Source of the DNA: Pseudomonas chlororaphis subsp. chlororaphis
GTDB lineage: Bacteria; Pseudomonadota; Gammaproteobacteria; Pseudomonadales; Pseudomonadaceae
Reading direction: 5' to 3'
NCBI RefSeq assembly: GCF_003945765.1
Contig: NZ_CP027712.1
Coordinates: 5,642,001 to 5,706,000 of the forward strand
DNA: 64,000 nucleotides
The translations under genes and the position numbers were made by a program. A model generated the notes under the pieces. It searched no databases and had not been told where the DNA came from. It saw only the letters and a program-made list of their open reading frames with translations. Position 1 is the first letter of the stretch; each line of letters opens with the position of its first letter. Positions 44,252-54,934 of the stretch are shown piece after piece.

Positions 44252-45526
44252 ATGCGGGATGAGTTCAACGATCCGCTCTGGCGCCAGGTGCTGTCTGGCG
44301 CGCAGATGCTCTTCGTGGCCTTTGGCGCGTTGGTGTTGATGCCGCTGATTACCGGTCTCGACCCCAACGTGGCGCTGTTCACGGCGGGTCTCGGGACTCT
44401 GTTGTTCCAGCTCGTGACCGGGCGCCAGGTACCGGTATTCCTGGCCTCCAGCTTTGCCTTCATCACCCCGATCATTCTCGCCAAGGGCCAGTTCGGCCTG
44501 GCCGCGACCATGGGCGGGGTGATGGCGGCCGGTTTCGTTTATACCTTCCTGGGCCTGGCGGTGAAGATCAAGGGCACCGGTTTCATCGACCGGCTGCTGC
44601 CGCCGGTAGTGATCGGCCCGGTGATCATTTCCATCGGCCTGGCCATGGCACCGATCGCCGCCAACATGGCGATGGGCAAGGCCGGCGACGGCAGCGAGCT
44701 GATTCATTACCAGACGGCGATGATGATCTCGATGCCGGCGCTGCTGACCACCCTGATCGTCGCGGTGTTCGGCAAAGGCATCTTCCGCCTGGTGCCGATC
44801 ATCTCCGGGGTGCTGGTGGGCTTTGCCCTGTCGTTCTACTTCGGCGTGGTCGATACCGCGAAGATCGCCGCGGCGCCCTGGCTGGCCCTGCCGCACTTCA
44901 CCGCGCCGGAGTTCAACTGGCAGGCGATCCTGTTCATCGTCCCTGTGGCCCTGGCACCCGCCATCGAGCACATCGGTGGGGTGATCGCGGTCGGCAGCGT
45001 GACCGGTCGCGATTACCTGAAGAAGCCCGGCCTGCATCGCACCCTGTTCGGTGACGGCATCGCCACCACCGCCGCCGGCCTGTTCGGCGGTCCGCCCAAT
45101 ACCACCTACGCCGAAGTGACTGGCGCGGTCATGCTGACCAAGAACTACAACCCGAAAATCATGACCTGGGCGGCGGTCTTCGCCATCAGCCTGGCGTTTA
45201 TCGGCAAGTTCGGCGCATTGCTGCAAAGCATTCCGGTACCGGTGATGGGCGGGATTCTCTGCCTGTTGTTCGGTTCGATCGCGGCGGTGGGCATGAACAC
45301 CCTGATCCGTCACAAGATCGACCTGGGCGAAGCCCGCAATCTGGTGATCGTTTCGGTGACCCTGGTGTTCGGGATTGGCGGGGTGTTGATCGGTACCGGT
45401 ACCGGTCCGGACGACTTCGGCCTGAAAGGGATCGCCCTGTGCGCCGTCGTCGCGATTGCGCTGAACCTGATCCTGCCGGGCAACGATGGCTGGAAGAACA
45501 AGAAGGCTGAGGAACCGCTGATCTGA
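44252..45526 (+). CDS. uraA: Uracil:H+ symporter
   Basis: The 424-residue NAT/NCS2 inner-membrane permease has about 14 helices. Family signatures include PVFLASSFAFITPI (helix 3), the substrate-site glutamates APAIEHIGGV and PPNTTYAEVTGAV, and PVPVMGGILC. It is transcribed with upp, coupling uptake with phosphoribosylation. Confidence 0.97.
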   Translation: MRDEFNDPLWRQVLSGAQMLFVAFGALVLMPLITGLDPNVALFTAGLGTLLFQLVTGRQVPVFLASSFAFITPIILAKGQFGLAATMGGVMAAGFVYTFLGLAVKIKGTGFIDRLLPPVVIGPVIISIGLAMAPIAANMAMGKAGDGSELIHYQTAMMISMPALLTTLIVAVFGKGIFRLVPIISGVLVGFALSFYFGVVDTAKIAAAPWLALPHFTAPEFNWQAILFIVPVALAPAIEHIGGVIAVGSVTGRDYLKKPGLHRTLFGDGIATTAAGLFGGPPNTTYAEVTGAVMLTKNYNPKIMTWAAVFAISLAFIGKFGALLQSIPVPVMGGILCLLFGSIAAVGMNTLIRHKIDLGEARNLVIVSVTLVFGIGGVLIGTGTGPDDFGLKGIALCAVVAIALNLILPGNDGWKNKKAEEPLI

Positions 45527-45549
45527 GGATCCGCGTCAGCCGGAAATCC

Positions 45550-45610
45550 ATCGCGGGCAAGCCTCGCTCCTACAGACGGTATTGCCGTAGGAGCAAGGCT
45601 TGCCCGCGAT
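45550..45610. repeat. Inverted REP pair between uraA and hemH
   Basis: ATCGCGGGCAAGCCTCGCTC (start 45550) and its near-perfect reverse complement ending at 45610 flank a 13-bp spacer. The pair lies between convergent genes and may serve as their terminator. Confidence 0.85.
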
Positions 45611-45614
45611 GCGT

Positions 45615-46631
45615 TTACAACGCCAAAGGCCCGCGCTCGCACAAGGTGTTCAATGCCTTGGCCCATTGCGGGTCATCGTTCAGGCACGGCACCAGTACCA
45701 ACTCCTCCCCTCCCGCTTCGCGGAACTGTTCGCGACCGCGATCACCGATCTCTTCCAGGGTCTCGATGCAGTCGGCGACAAACGCCGGGCACATCACCAG
45801 GATCTTCTTCACCCCCTGTCGGGCCAATTCATCCAGGCGCGCTTCGGTGTAGGGCTCGATCCACTTGGCACGCCCCAGACGGGACTGGAACGACACCGAC
45901 CACTTGCCGTCCGCCAGCCCCATGCGCTCGGCGAATGCCCGGGCCGTGCTCAGGCACTGGCCGCGGTAACAGGTCGCGGCTACCTCGGGTGTCGCGTTGC
46001 GGCAACAATCGCCTTCCAGGCTGTGGCCGGGATTGAGCTTTTTCAGGTGCCGCTCGGGCAAGCCATGAAAGCTCAGCAGCAGATGATCGAAGTCCTGTTG
46101 CAGGTGCGGCCTGGCACTGGCCACCAGCGCGTCGAGGTACTCCGGCTGATCGTAAAACGGCTGCAGCACCGACAGCTGCACATCCAGCTTCTTGTCCCGA
46201 ATCACCCGCCGGGCTTCCTCCACCACCGTGGTCACGGTGCTGTCGGCGAATTGTGGATAGAGCGGCGCCAGGGTGATCTTCTTCTGCCCCTGGGCCACCA
46301 GGCGCAGCAACGCCGACTCGATGGACGGCTCGCCATAACGCATCGCCAGTTCCACCGGACCGTGCTTCCACTCACTCGTCATGGCTTCCTGCAAGCGGCG
46401 GCTGAGCACCACCAGCGGCGAACCCTGCTCCCACCAGATCGAAGCGTAGGCATGGGCCGATTGCTCCGGACGCTTAATCAGGATCAGCGATACCAGCAAC
46501 CGCCGAACCGGCCACGGCAGATCGATCACGTAAGGGTCCATCAGGAATTGATTGAGGTAGCTGCGCACATCCGCCACCGAGGTGGAGGCCGGCGAACCCA
46601 GGTTGACCAGGAGCAACGCGTGATCGGTCAT
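45615..46631 (-). CDS. hemH: Ferrochelatase
   Basis: The 338-residue enzyme inserts Fe2+ into protoporphyrin IX. It is marked by [10 protein letters not shown] at the start, the catalytic His in [12 protein letters not shown], and the [11 protein letters not shown] and [21 protein letters not shown] segments with a C-terminal glutamate/His region. It follows the YfcH-type gene by 13 bp. Confidence 0.97.
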   Translation of the reverse strand: MTDHALLLVNLGSPASTSVADVRSYLNQFLMDPYVIDLPWPVRRLLVSLILIKRPEQSAHAYASIWWEQGSPLVVLSRRLQEAMTSEWKHGPVELAMRYGEPSIESALLRLVAQGQKKITLAPLYPQFADSTVTTVVEEARRVIRDKKLDVQLSVLQPFYDQPEYLDALVASARPHLQQDFDHLLLSFHGLPERHLKKLNPGHSLEGDCCRNATPEVAATCYRGQCLSTARAFAERMGLADGKWSVSFQSRLGRAKWIEPYTEARLDELARQGVKKILVMCPAFVADCIETLEEIGDRGREQFREAGGEELVLVPCLNDDPQWAKALNTLCERGPLAL

Positions 46632-46644
46632 GCAACGTCCTATT

Positions 46645-47547
46645 TCAGAGGCGGCTGGACAGGTCGTCCAGGGCCGCACGCAAATCAGTGAACTGGAAAG
46701 TGAATCCGGCGGCCTGCAACCGCGCGGGGACCGCGCGCTGACCACCCAGCAGCAACAACGACAATTCCCCCAGGCCGACACGCAAGACAAAGGCCGGCAC
46801 CGGCACTACCGCCGGCCGGCGCAAGACGCTGCCCAGGGTCTTGGCGAACTCGCGATTGCGCACCGGCCTGGGCGCGCAGGCATTATAAGGACCGCTGGCA
46901 TCACTGCGGTGCAGAAGAAAATCAATCAGGGCGATTTGATCCTTGATATGAATCCACGGCATCCACTGCCGACCGTTGCCAATCGGCCCGCCCAGCGCCA
47001 GTTTGAAGGGCAGCAGCAGGCGCGACAAAAAGCCGCCCTCGGCCGCCAGCACCAGGCCCGTGCGAATCAGCACCACACGCAGGCCCATGGCCTCGGCACG
47101 CTGCGCGGTTTCCTCCCAGGCGATACACAACTGGCTGGCGAAATCCTCACTGACCGGGGGCGAATCCTCGTTCAGCTCGCGCTCCCCGCCATCGCCATAC
47201 CAGCCCACGGCCGACCCGGAGATCAGCAACCCGGGCTTCTGCCCCCGGCTTTCCAGCCAGGCCAACAACTTTTCCGTCAGGGTAATGCGGCTGCTCCAAA
47301 GCAGCGCCTTGCGCTTGTGAGTCCAGGGCCGATCGGCGATCGGTGCTCCCGCCAGGTTGATGATGGCGTCGACCGGTTCCTCTGCAAGCTCGTCCAGGCG
47401 GGCGATGCCGCGAACCTGAGCGCCACAGAGTTTGGGCACCTCGGTGGGCCGGCGACTCCATACGGTCAACTGATGGCCCTGGGTCAACCAGTGACGGCAG
47501 AGCTGACGTCCTATCAAACCAGTACCGCCGGTCAGCAATATGTGCAT
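46645..47547 (-). CDS. YfcH-type (TIGR01777) NAD-binding epimerase-like protein
   Basis: The 300-residue SDR-extended protein has the nucleotide-binding loop [14 protein letters not shown] (3-16), [10 protein letters not shown] (SDR Ser/Tyr region) and the C-terminal DUF1731 segment [19 protein letters not shown]. The function of the TIGR01777 family is not known, though plant and cyanobacterial members affect division. It is co-directional with hemH, and its promoter region is shared with the divergent renalase gene. Confidence 0.88.
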   Translation of the reverse strand: MHILLTGGTGLIGRQLCRHWLTQGHQLTVWSRRPTEVPKLCGAQVRGIARLDELAEEPVDAIINLAGAPIADRPWTHKRKALLWSSRITLTEKLLAWLESRGQKPGLLISGSAVGWYGDGGERELNEDSPPVSEDFASQLCIAWEETAQRAEAMGLRVVLIRTGLVLAAEGGFLSRLLLPFKLALGGPIGNGRQWMPWIHIKDQIALIDFLLHRSDASGPYNACAPRPVRNREFAKTLGSVLRRPAVVPVPAFVLRVGLGELSLLLLGGQRAVPARLQAAGFTFQFTDLRAALDDLSSRL

Positions 47548-47672
47548 GACATCTTCCTCGCGTGGCGTTTTACCCGCATCCCTAGTCTATTTTTATAAGC
47601 AGGGATCTTTTCAATCGGGCAGGCTCTGTGTTTAACAATAGGACACCCTGTAAAACCGATAACGCCGAAAGT

Positions 47673-48727
<1,055 letters not shown>

Positions 48728-48924
48728 GCGCATCACCCGCGTAACGTTTTGCTGCTGTCGCAATGGACAGCAGCCTGTCTGCTCCGCTCAAGAATCGAAC
48801 ACACTTCTACCAGTCGGACCGTTCCGAGACGAAGAAAAACGCGCGCCACAATCTCATGCGTTAGCCAGCCAGCAATCGCACGACAGATGAGCAGGACATA
48901 ACCCGAAGGGCTGCGCGGCAAACC

Positions 48925-48998
48925 TATACAAAATATTTGACTTGCACACCTTTGACCCTATGATGAGGCAAAGTTGTACAAAATCTTATTTTTGTACA
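48925..48998 (+). promoter_or_regulatory. Tandem LitR operators and promoter of the rudS-litR-phrB operon
   Basis: Site 1 is TATACA (48925-48930)-N12-TGCACA (48943-48948). Site 2 is TGTACA (48975-48980)-N12-TGTACA (48993-48998), a perfect match to the class II LitR consensus. The sites start exactly 50 bp apart. A promoter TTGACT (48937-48942)-16 bp-TATGAT (48959-48964) lies between and over them. A second possible one is TTGACC (48952-48957)-17 bp-TGTACA. The layout suits autorepression by LitR, relieved by light. Confidence 0.7.
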
Positions 48999-49017
48999 TG
49001 AAACCGGAGCCTCTCAC

Positions 49018-49986
49018 ATGCCCGACAAGCCAGCCCAGACCGACAAGCCGAGAATCGCCATCAGCGCCTGCCTGCTGGGGGCGCCTGTGCGCTACAACGG
49101 CGGGCACAAGGAATCGCGCCTGTGCAGCCAGGCCCTCGCTGAGTTTTTCGAGTTTGTCCCGCTGTGCCCGGAAGTCGCCATCGGCCTGGGTACCCCCCGC
49201 GAACCGATCCGCCTGATGGGCGATCCGCGGCAACCGCGGGCCGTTGGCAGTGTCGACCAAACCATGGATGTCACCCGGGCACTCACCGATTACGGCCAGC
49301 GCATGGCCGCTGAACTGGACAGCCTCTGCGGCTACATCTTCATGCAGAAATCTCCGTCCTGCGGCCTGGAGCGGGTCAAGGTCTACCAGGACCAGGGCCG
49401 CCCCGCCGAGCTCAGCGGACGTGGTATCCATGCCCAGGCGTTCTGCAGCCGCCATCCGGACCTCCCGGTGGAAGAAGACGGCCGGCTCAAGGATCCGGTG
49501 CTGCGGGAAAACTTCCTGACCCGGGTATTCGCCTACAGCGCCTGGCAGGACGTGCTCAGGCAAGGCCTGAGCCGTCGCCGCCTGACCGACTTTCACGCGC
49601 GCTACAAATACCTGCTGATGGCCCACAACCCGGAGCAATACAAGGTCCTCGGCAATCTGCTGGGCAGCATGGGCCAAAGCGACCCGGTGTTCGTCGGCCC
49701 GCGTTATTTCAGCCAGTTGATGGCGGCCCTGAAAAAGTGCGCCACCCGCCGTACCCACAGCAACGTGCTGCAACACATCAGCGGCTATCTCAAGCAAGCC
49801 ATCAGCCGCGACGACAAACAGGAAGTGCAGCACCTCATCACCCAGTACCGCCATGGCATCGTGCCGCTGGTGGTACCGCTGACCTTGCTCAAGCATCATC
49901 TGCGCCGGCACCCCGATCCCTACATCGCGCAGCAGGCGTACCTGCAGCCCCACCCGGAAAGTCTCAGCCTGCGCAACGCGCTCTGA
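49018..49986 (+). CDS. rudS: tRNA 4-thiouridine desulfidase RudS-like (TudS/DUF523 plus DUF1722)
   Basis: The 322-residue protein joins an N-terminal TudS/DUF523 desulfidase domain to a C-terminal DUF1722. The three conserved cysteines expected to hold a [4Fe-4S] cluster are C18 (ISACLLG), C50 (PLCPE) and C115 (KSPSCG). The DUF1722 part (about 185-310) includes DFHARYKYLLMAHNPEQYK. TudS removes sulfur from thiouracil. The TudS-DUF1722 fusion RudS is reported to remove the s4U modification from tRNA and so lessen near-UV growth delay. It is first in an operon with a LitR-type regulator and photolyase, which fits a light-protection job. Confidence 0.85.
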   Translation: MPDKPAQTDKPRIAISACLLGAPVRYNGGHKESRLCSQALAEFFEFVPLCPEVAIGLGTPREPIRLMGDPRQPRAVGSVDQTMDVTRALTDYGQRMAAELDSLCGYIFMQKSPSCGLERVKVYQDQGRPAELSGRGIHAQAFCSRHPDLPVEEDGRLKDPVLRENFLTRVFAYSAWQDVLRQGLSRRRLTDFHARYKYLLMAHNPEQYKVLGNLLGSMGQSDPVFVGPRYFSQLMAALKKCATRRTHSNVLQHISGYLKQAISRDDKQEVQHLITQYRHGIVPLVVPLTLLKHHLRRHPDPYIAQQAYLQPHPESLSLRNAL

Positions 49987-49989
49987 ACC

Positions 49990-50925
49990 ATGAACGACTC
50001 GAGGCTCGACCCGGATGCATCCGCCAGCGAATCCGATGGTGTCCATGAGCAAGGCTGGTTGCCGATTCGCGAGGTGACCCGCCAGACCGGGGTCAATGCC
50101 GTCACCCTGCGCGCCTGGGAACGCCGTTACGGGCTGATCGTGCCGCAACGCACCGCCAAGGGTCACCGGCTGTTTTCCAACGAACACGTGCAGCGCATCC
50201 TGAAGATCCTGACCTGGCTCGATCGCGGGGTGGCGGTCAGCCAGGTCAAGCACCTGCTGGACGCCGAGCCGGCGCCCAGCGAACCGGCCCACAACGACTG
50301 GCACCTGCAACGCCAGTGCCTGGTCCAGGCCATCAGCCAACTGGCCGAGCGCCAGGTCGACGAAAGCTTCAACCAGGCCATGGCGCTCTATCCGCCACGA
50401 ACCTTGTGCGAGCACCTGCTGCTACCGCTGCTGGGCGAACTCGAACAGCGCTGGCAGGGCCGCTTCGGCATGCGAATGGAACGGGTGTTTTTCCATTCCT
50501 GGCTGCGCAGCAAATTCGCGGTGCGGGTCTATCACAACAATCGCCAGCTACAAGGCGCCCCGCTGCTGCTGATCAATCACTCGGACCTGCCGCTGGAGCC
50601 GCACCTGTGGCTCTGCGCCTGGCTGATCAGCAATGCCGACTGCCCGGTGCAAGTCTTCGACTGGCCGCTGCCCCCCGGTGAACTGGCCCTGGCCGCCGAA
50701 CACCTGAAAGCGCGGGGCGTGCTGCTGTACGCGAGCCAGTCGATCAACCTGCGGCAACTGCCACGCCTGCTCGGCGGCCTCGACCGCCCGGTACTCATCG
50801 TCGGCCCAGCAGTGAGCATCCACCACGCCGAACTGGCCATCTGCACTACCAAGATCGCCAATCTGCACCTCGCCGCAGACCCGCTCTCGGCGCATCAGGC
50901 CCTGACCGGGCTAAGGCTTCTCTAA
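49990..50925 (+). CDS. Class II LitR/CarH-type MerR regulator (light response)
   Basis: The 311-residue protein has an N-terminal MerR helix-turn-helix (about 22-92, VTLRAWERRYGLIVPQRTAKGHRLFS), then a helical bundle and a Rossmann-like domain in the positions of the CarH B12-binding region. The B12 signature is degenerate: E203-P-H205 is kept but the glycine of ExHxxG is Leu208, and SxL reads SQS. In the helical cap the expected Wx9EH reads W155-x8-E164-R165. This agrees with class II LitR proteins, which do not bind adenosylcobalamin and in P. putida respond to light through a LOV protein. It starts 3 bp after rudS. Confidence 0.85.
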   Translation: MNDSRLDPDASASESDGVHEQGWLPIREVTRQTGVNAVTLRAWERRYGLIVPQRTAKGHRLFSNEHVQRILKILTWLDRGVAVSQVKHLLDAEPAPSEPAHNDWHLQRQCLVQAISQLAERQVDESFNQAMALYPPRTLCEHLLLPLLGELEQRWQGRFGMRMERVFFHSWLRSKFAVRVYHNNRQLQGAPLLLINHSDLPLEPHLWLCAWLISNADCPVQVFDWPLPPGELALAAEHLKARGVLLYASQSINLRQLPRLLGGLDRPVLIVGPAVSIHHAELAICTTKIANLHLAADPLSAHQALTGLRLL

Positions 50926-50938
50926 TGCAGGAATTCCC

Positions 50939-52384
50939 ATGCAACTGATCTGGCTACGCAGCGACCTGCGCCTGCATGACAACACCGCACTGAGCGCCGC
51001 AACCCAGCGCGGGCCGACCGTGGCCCTGTACCTGCTGAGCCCGCGGCAGTGGCAGGCGCATGACGATGCGCCGTGCAAGGTCGACTTCTGGCTGCGTAAC
51101 CTTGAGCAGCTGAGCGGCGACCTGGCGCGGCTGAATATCCCGCTGCTGATCCGCCAAGCGCCGAGCTGGGAGCAGGCACCCCAGGTACTGTTGCAGCTGT
51201 GCCGGGAACTGGCCATCGAGGCGCTGCACGTCAATGAGGAATACGGCATTCACGAGAGTCGCCGTGACATGGCGGTGGCCAGCCTGCTGAAGAGCCAGGG
51301 CGTGGGCTTCCACAGCTACCTCGACCAACTGCTGTTCCGGCCCGGCAGTGTGCTGACCAGGAGCGGCGGCTACTTCCAGGTCTTCAGCCAGTTTCGCAAG
51401 GTCTGCTACAACCGGCTGCACAGCGCCCTGCCGCCACAGCTGGCGGCTCCCAGGGCGCAAGCCGCGCTGAGGATAAAGGCCGATGCGGTGCCCCGGCAGG
51501 TCGAGGGCTTCCCCACACCCGGCCCGCACCTGCAGGCGCTCTGGCCGGCCGGTGAAACCGCGGCGCAACAACGCCTGGCGCGCTTTGCCGAGACGCAGCT
51601 CGACCACTACCAGGCCGAGCGCGACTTGCCGGCCAGGCCCGGCACCAGCCAGCTTTCGCCCTACCTCGCCGCCGGCGTGCTGTCGCCGCGCCAATGCCTG
51701 CACGCGGCGCTGCAAAACAACCGGGGAGAGTTCGCCAGCGGTAGCCCCGGCGCCGTCACCTGGATCAACGAACTGCTCTGGCGCGAGTTCTACAAACACA
51801 TCCTGGTGGGTTATCCGCGGGTGTCCCGGCACCGGGCCTTCCGCCCGGAAACCGAAGCCGTGGCCTGGCGCGATGCCCCCGAGGAGCTGGCGGCCTGGCA
51901 GCAGGCCCGCACCGGCCTGCCGATCATCGATGCAGCCATGCGCCAGTTGCTGGAAACCGGCTGGATGCACAACCGTTTGCGGATGATCGTGGCGATGTTC
52001 CTGACCAAGAACCTGCTAATCGACTGGCGCCAGGGCGAGCGCTTTTTCATGCACCACCTGATCGACGGCGACCTCGCGGCGAATAACGGTGGCTGGCAAT
52101 GGAGTTCATCCACCGGCACCGATTCGGCGCCCTACTTCCGCATCTTCAACCCCTTGAGCCAGTCGCAGAGGTTCGACAGCCAAGGGACGTTCATCAAGCA
52201 CTGGCTGCCAGAGCTGGCGGGATTGAGCGAAAAAGATATCCACAACCCGGCTGCCATGGGCGGCCTGTTCGGCGTGGCCGATTACCCGCCGCCGATGGTC
52301 GATCTGTCGATGTCCCGCGAGCGCGCCCTGGCGGCCTTCAAGAACCTGCCGTCACGGGTGGCGGCCGAGGAATATCGGGAGTAA
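50939..52384 (+). CDS. phrB: Deoxyribodipyrimidine (CPD) photolyase
   Basis: The 481-residue flavoenzyme repairs UV-induced cyclobutane dimers with blue light. The antenna domain starts MQLIWLRSDLRLHDNTAL. The FAD/catalytic domain includes SQLSPYLAAGVLSPRQ, WINELLWREFYKHIL, GLPIIDAAMRQLLETGWMHN and NNGGWQWSSSTGTDSAPYFR. The length is that of class I CPD photolyases. It is third gene of the light operon, 13 bp after litR. Confidence 0.97.
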   Translation: MQLIWLRSDLRLHDNTALSAATQRGPTVALYLLSPRQWQAHDDAPCKVDFWLRNLEQLSGDLARLNIPLLIRQAPSWEQAPQVLLQLCRELAIEALHVNEEYGIHESRRDMAVASLLKSQGVGFHSYLDQLLFRPGSVLTRSGGYFQVFSQFRKVCYNRLHSALPPQLAAPRAQAALRIKADAVPRQVEGFPTPGPHLQALWPAGETAAQQRLARFAETQLDHYQAERDLPARPGTSQLSPYLAAGVLSPRQCLHAALQNNRGEFASGSPGAVTWINELLWREFYKHILVGYPRVSRHRAFRPETEAVAWRDAPEELAAWQQARTGLPIIDAAMRQLLETGWMHNRLRMIVAMFLTKNLLIDWRQGERFFMHHLIDGDLAANNGGWQWSSSTGTDSAPYFRIFNPLSQSQRFDSQGTFIKHWLPELAGLSEKDIHNPAAMGGLFGVADYPPPMVDLSMSRERALAAFKNLPSRVAAEEYRE

Positions 52385-52447
52385 GGGCGGCAGGCGTCCG
52401 TCAGTGGTTTCACACAGCCTGCGGCCACTGCCTTACACTGCGCGCCT

Positions 52448-52753
52448 ATGACCACTATTCCTGTCACCCAGATCGCCGAAACGGCGGTCACCTGCTCGAG
52501 CTGCGCGGCCTGCTGCTGCCAACTGGAAGTGATGCTGATCACCGAAACCGGGGTGCCCGAACGTTTTATCGACACCGACGACTGGGGCGGCGAAGTCATG
52601 TTGCGACTGGATGATGGCTGGTGTGCCGCGCTGGATCGCAACAGCATGCTGTGCAGCATCTACGAACAACGGCCACTGATCTGCCGGGAGTTCGAGATGG
52701 GGGAAGTGGACTGCCTCAACGAACGCCGCGGCATCGCCACGGCGTATCGCTGA
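52448..52753 (+). CDS. YkgJ-family cysteine-cluster protein
   Basis: The 101-residue protein has cysteines in the pattern CSSCAACCCQL near the N-terminus and later WCAAL, LCSIYEQRPLICREF and DCL. This is the arrangement of UPF0153/YkgJ proteins that probably bind zinc or an iron-sulfur cluster. Function is unknown. It is 63 bp after phrB, same strand, and may belong to the light operon. It converges on pagL with a 7-bp gap. Confidence 0.82.
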   Translation: MTTIPVTQIAETAVTCSSCAACCCQLEVMLITETGVPERFIDTDDWGGEVMLRLDDGWCAALDRNSMLCSIYEQRPLICREFEMGEVDCLNERRGIATAYR

Positions 52754-52760
52754 AAGGGTC

Positions 52761-53279
52761 TTACAGCGGCATGGTGTAATGCAGCGAGTAGCTCTCTACG
52801 CCGTCGTTGGGTGTCGCGATACCGGCATTGGAATAGTGCGTGGCACGGAGACCGACTTCATGCCCGCCGTTGAACCGCAGGCCGAAACCGAAGCGGTCCT
52901 CGAACTGGAACGCCGAACCGAGCTTGTTGTCCTCCACCTCGGTGTTGGCGAACACCGCCACGCCGATCCCCGCCTCGATGTAAGGCTTGATGTTCTGCCC
53001 GGCAAATTCGTACACCAGCACCGGCGAGAACGACAGGCTGTGGTTGCTGGACTTCTCGTCGCCATCCCAGAAGGTATAGGCACCGCTCCAGTAGCCGGTC
53101 AGGCGACCGACATCGCTTTGCAGCCAGCTTTTGTCCCAATCGAATTGCATACCCAGGCGATAGGTCTGGGTCGAATCGCCGGTCTGCCCCACCGAAAACT
53201 CGACGCCGGCCGCCTGTGCCGAAAAACTTTGCCCCAATAGCGCGGCTGCAAGTGCAGCCAAACAAAACATTCGTCTCAT
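52761..53279 (-). CDS. pagL: Lipid A 3-O-deacylase PagL
   Basis: The 172-residue outer-membrane beta barrel removes the 3-O-linked acyl chain of lipid A. A signal peptide (about 1-23, ending FSAQA) precedes barrel strands. The catalytic His-Ser pair is in RATHYSNAGI (H148, S150). The protein ends in a Tyr-containing final strand (SLHYTMPL). The start was chosen because AAGGA is eight bases upstream; an ATG six codons earlier overlaps that site. It lies 115 bp downstream of murI. Confidence 0.9.
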   Translation of the reverse strand: MRRMFCLAALAAALLGQSFSAQAAGVEFSVGQTGDSTQTYRLGMQFDWDKSWLQSDVGRLTGYWSGAYTFWDGDEKSSNHSLSFSPVLVYEFAGQNIKPYIEAGIGVAVFANTEVEDNKLGSAFQFEDRFGFGLRFNGGHEVGLRATHYSNAGIATPNDGVESYSLHYTMPL

Positions 53280-53394
53280 CAGGAACATCCTTTTCAAACG
53301 ATTTGTATGGTGTTGTCAGATTCCGCAAACAGGTTAATAGAAATCTGTGCTTGAGCAGAAGTTCAGCTTAAATCACCGTTTCTGCGCGATTTTC

Positions 53395-54186
53395 TTATAG
53401 GGCGAAGCTTTGCACCGCTCCCGCCTCTTTCCAGAGCAGCGGCAGAATATGTTTGAAGTGATACGGATCGCCACTGGTCCAGAACCGGGCCTGGCGTGCA
53501 GGCCCCGCAGCCAACAGCTCGCGCTCGCCGAGCAGGCGCTCCAGCTGGCGGGCAACCGCGGCCCCGGTATCGATCAGGCTGATGTCCTCGGGGATCATCG
53601 ACTTGAGCAACGGCTTGAGAAACGGATAGTGGGTGCAGCCGAGAATGAGGGTGTCACAGCCGGCCGCCAGCAGCGGTTCGACATAACCCTGCAGCAGTTG
53701 GCGCAACGCGGGGCTGTGCAGGTCCCCGGCTTCGATCCGCTCCACCAGGCCCGGACATGGCCGGGTAATGACCTTGATATCGGTGGCGAAACGATCGAGC
53801 AAGGCGGCGAACTTGGCACTCTGCAAGGTTCCGGTGGTGGCCAGCACGCCGACCACGCCGCTGCGGGTGGCGGCGGCAGCCGGCTTGACCGCGGGCTCCA
53901 TGCCGATGATAGGCCAGTCCGGGTAGTCCCGACGCAGGTCGGCGACAGCGGCCACGGTCGCGGTGTTGCAGGCCAGCACCAGCGCCTTGGCGCCCTGCTC
54001 GCGGAAAAACCCGGCGACCAGGCTGCAACGCTGACGGATGAATTCGGGGGTTTTCTCGCCGTAGGGAATGTTGCCGCAATCGGCTACATATAGCAGCGAC
54101 TCATGGGGCAGGCGCTGCTGGATCTCCGCCAGCACCGACAGGCCGCCGACGCCGGAGTCGAAGACACCGATCGGCGCCTCACGCAT
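53395..54186 (-). CDS. murI: Glutamate racemase
   Basis: The 263-residue cytoplasmic enzyme makes D-glutamate for peptidoglycan. Signature [14 protein letters not shown] at 6-19. The two catalytic cysteines are C73 (LACNTATV) and C184 (LGCTHYPF), the latter followed by H186. It overlaps moeB by 8 bp and ends the hemA-prfA-prmC-moeB-murI run. Confidence 0.97.
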   Translation of the reverse strand: MREAPIGVFDSGVGGLSVLAEIQQRLPHESLLYVADCGNIPYGEKTPEFIRQRCSLVAGFFREQGAKALVLACNTATVAAVADLRRDYPDWPIIGMEPAVKPAAAATRSGVVGVLATTGTLQSAKFAALLDRFATDIKVITRPCPGLVERIEAGDLHSPALRQLLQGYVEPLLAAGCDTLILGCTHYPFLKPLLKSMIPEDISLIDTGAAVARQLERLLGERELLAAGPARQARFWTSGDPYHFKHILPLLWKEAGAVQSFAL

Positions 54187-54934
54187 GTGGGCCCCCACAG
54201 ACGCTGCAGCCCGGGTCGCGCTTGACCCGCAGTTCGCGAAAGCGCGTGCCCAGGGCATCGATCAACAACAGGCGACCCACCAGCGGCTCGCCGAACCCCA
54301 CCAGCAGCTTCAAGGCCTCGAGGGCCTGCAGGCTGCCCACCAGCCCCACCAGCGGCCCGAGCACACCGGCCTCGCTGCAGGTCAGTTCGGCTTCGCTGCC
54401 GTGCCCATATAAACAGTGGTAGCACGGGCTCTCGGGACGCCGTGGGTCGAACACCGACAGTTGCCCTTCCAGGCGAATCGCCGCGCCGCTGACCAGCGGC
54501 TTGCCGGCGGCGACACAGGCGGCATTCACTGCTTCGCGGGTCGAGAAGTTATCGGTGCAATCGAGTACCAGGTCCACCGCCGTGACCGCGGCCGCCAGGG
54601 AGTCGGCATCCAGCGCGGCACGATGAGGCACCAGCTGGATTTCGGGATTGATCGCGGACAGACGCCCCATCGCCGAATCGACCTTGCTCAGGCCGATGCT
54701 GTCGGTGTCATGGATGATCTGGCGTTGCAGGTTGGTCAGGTCGACCGTGTCGAAGTCGGCCAGGTGCAGCTCGCCGACGCCCGCGGCGGCCAGGTACAAG
54801 GCCACCGGAGCGCCCAGGCCACCCAGGCCGACGATCAATACGCGGCTGGCCTTGAGTCGCAACTGGCCGTCGATGTCGACGTGCTGCAACAGAATCTGCC
54901 GGCTGTAGCGCAACAACTCCTGATCGTTCAGCAC
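54179..54934 (-). CDS. moeB: MoeB-type molybdopterin-synthase adenylyltransferase
   Basis: The 251-residue E1-like enzyme adenylates the C-terminus of MoaD (or a ThiS/MoaD-like partner). The ATP site is [20 protein letters not shown] (about 33-52). The DNLQRQ-type motif is [10 protein letters not shown], and zinc ligands are CYHC and CSVCG. It is annotated HesA/MoeB/ThiF in many genomes, and substrate choice is not certain. It overlaps prmC by 7 bp. Confidence 0.88.
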   Translation of the reverse strand: MLNDQELLRYSRQILLQHVDIDGQLRLKASRVLIVGLGGLGAPVALYLAAAGVGELHLADFDTVDLTNLQRQIIHDTDSIGLSKVDSAMGRLSAINPEIQLVPHRAALDADSLAAAVTAVDLVLDCTDNFSTREAVNAACVAAGKPLVSGAAIRLEGQLSVFDPRRPESPCYHCLYGHGSEAELTCSEAGVLGPLVGLVGSLQALEALKLLVGFGEPLVGRLLLIDALGTRFRELRVKRDPGCSVCGGPHA

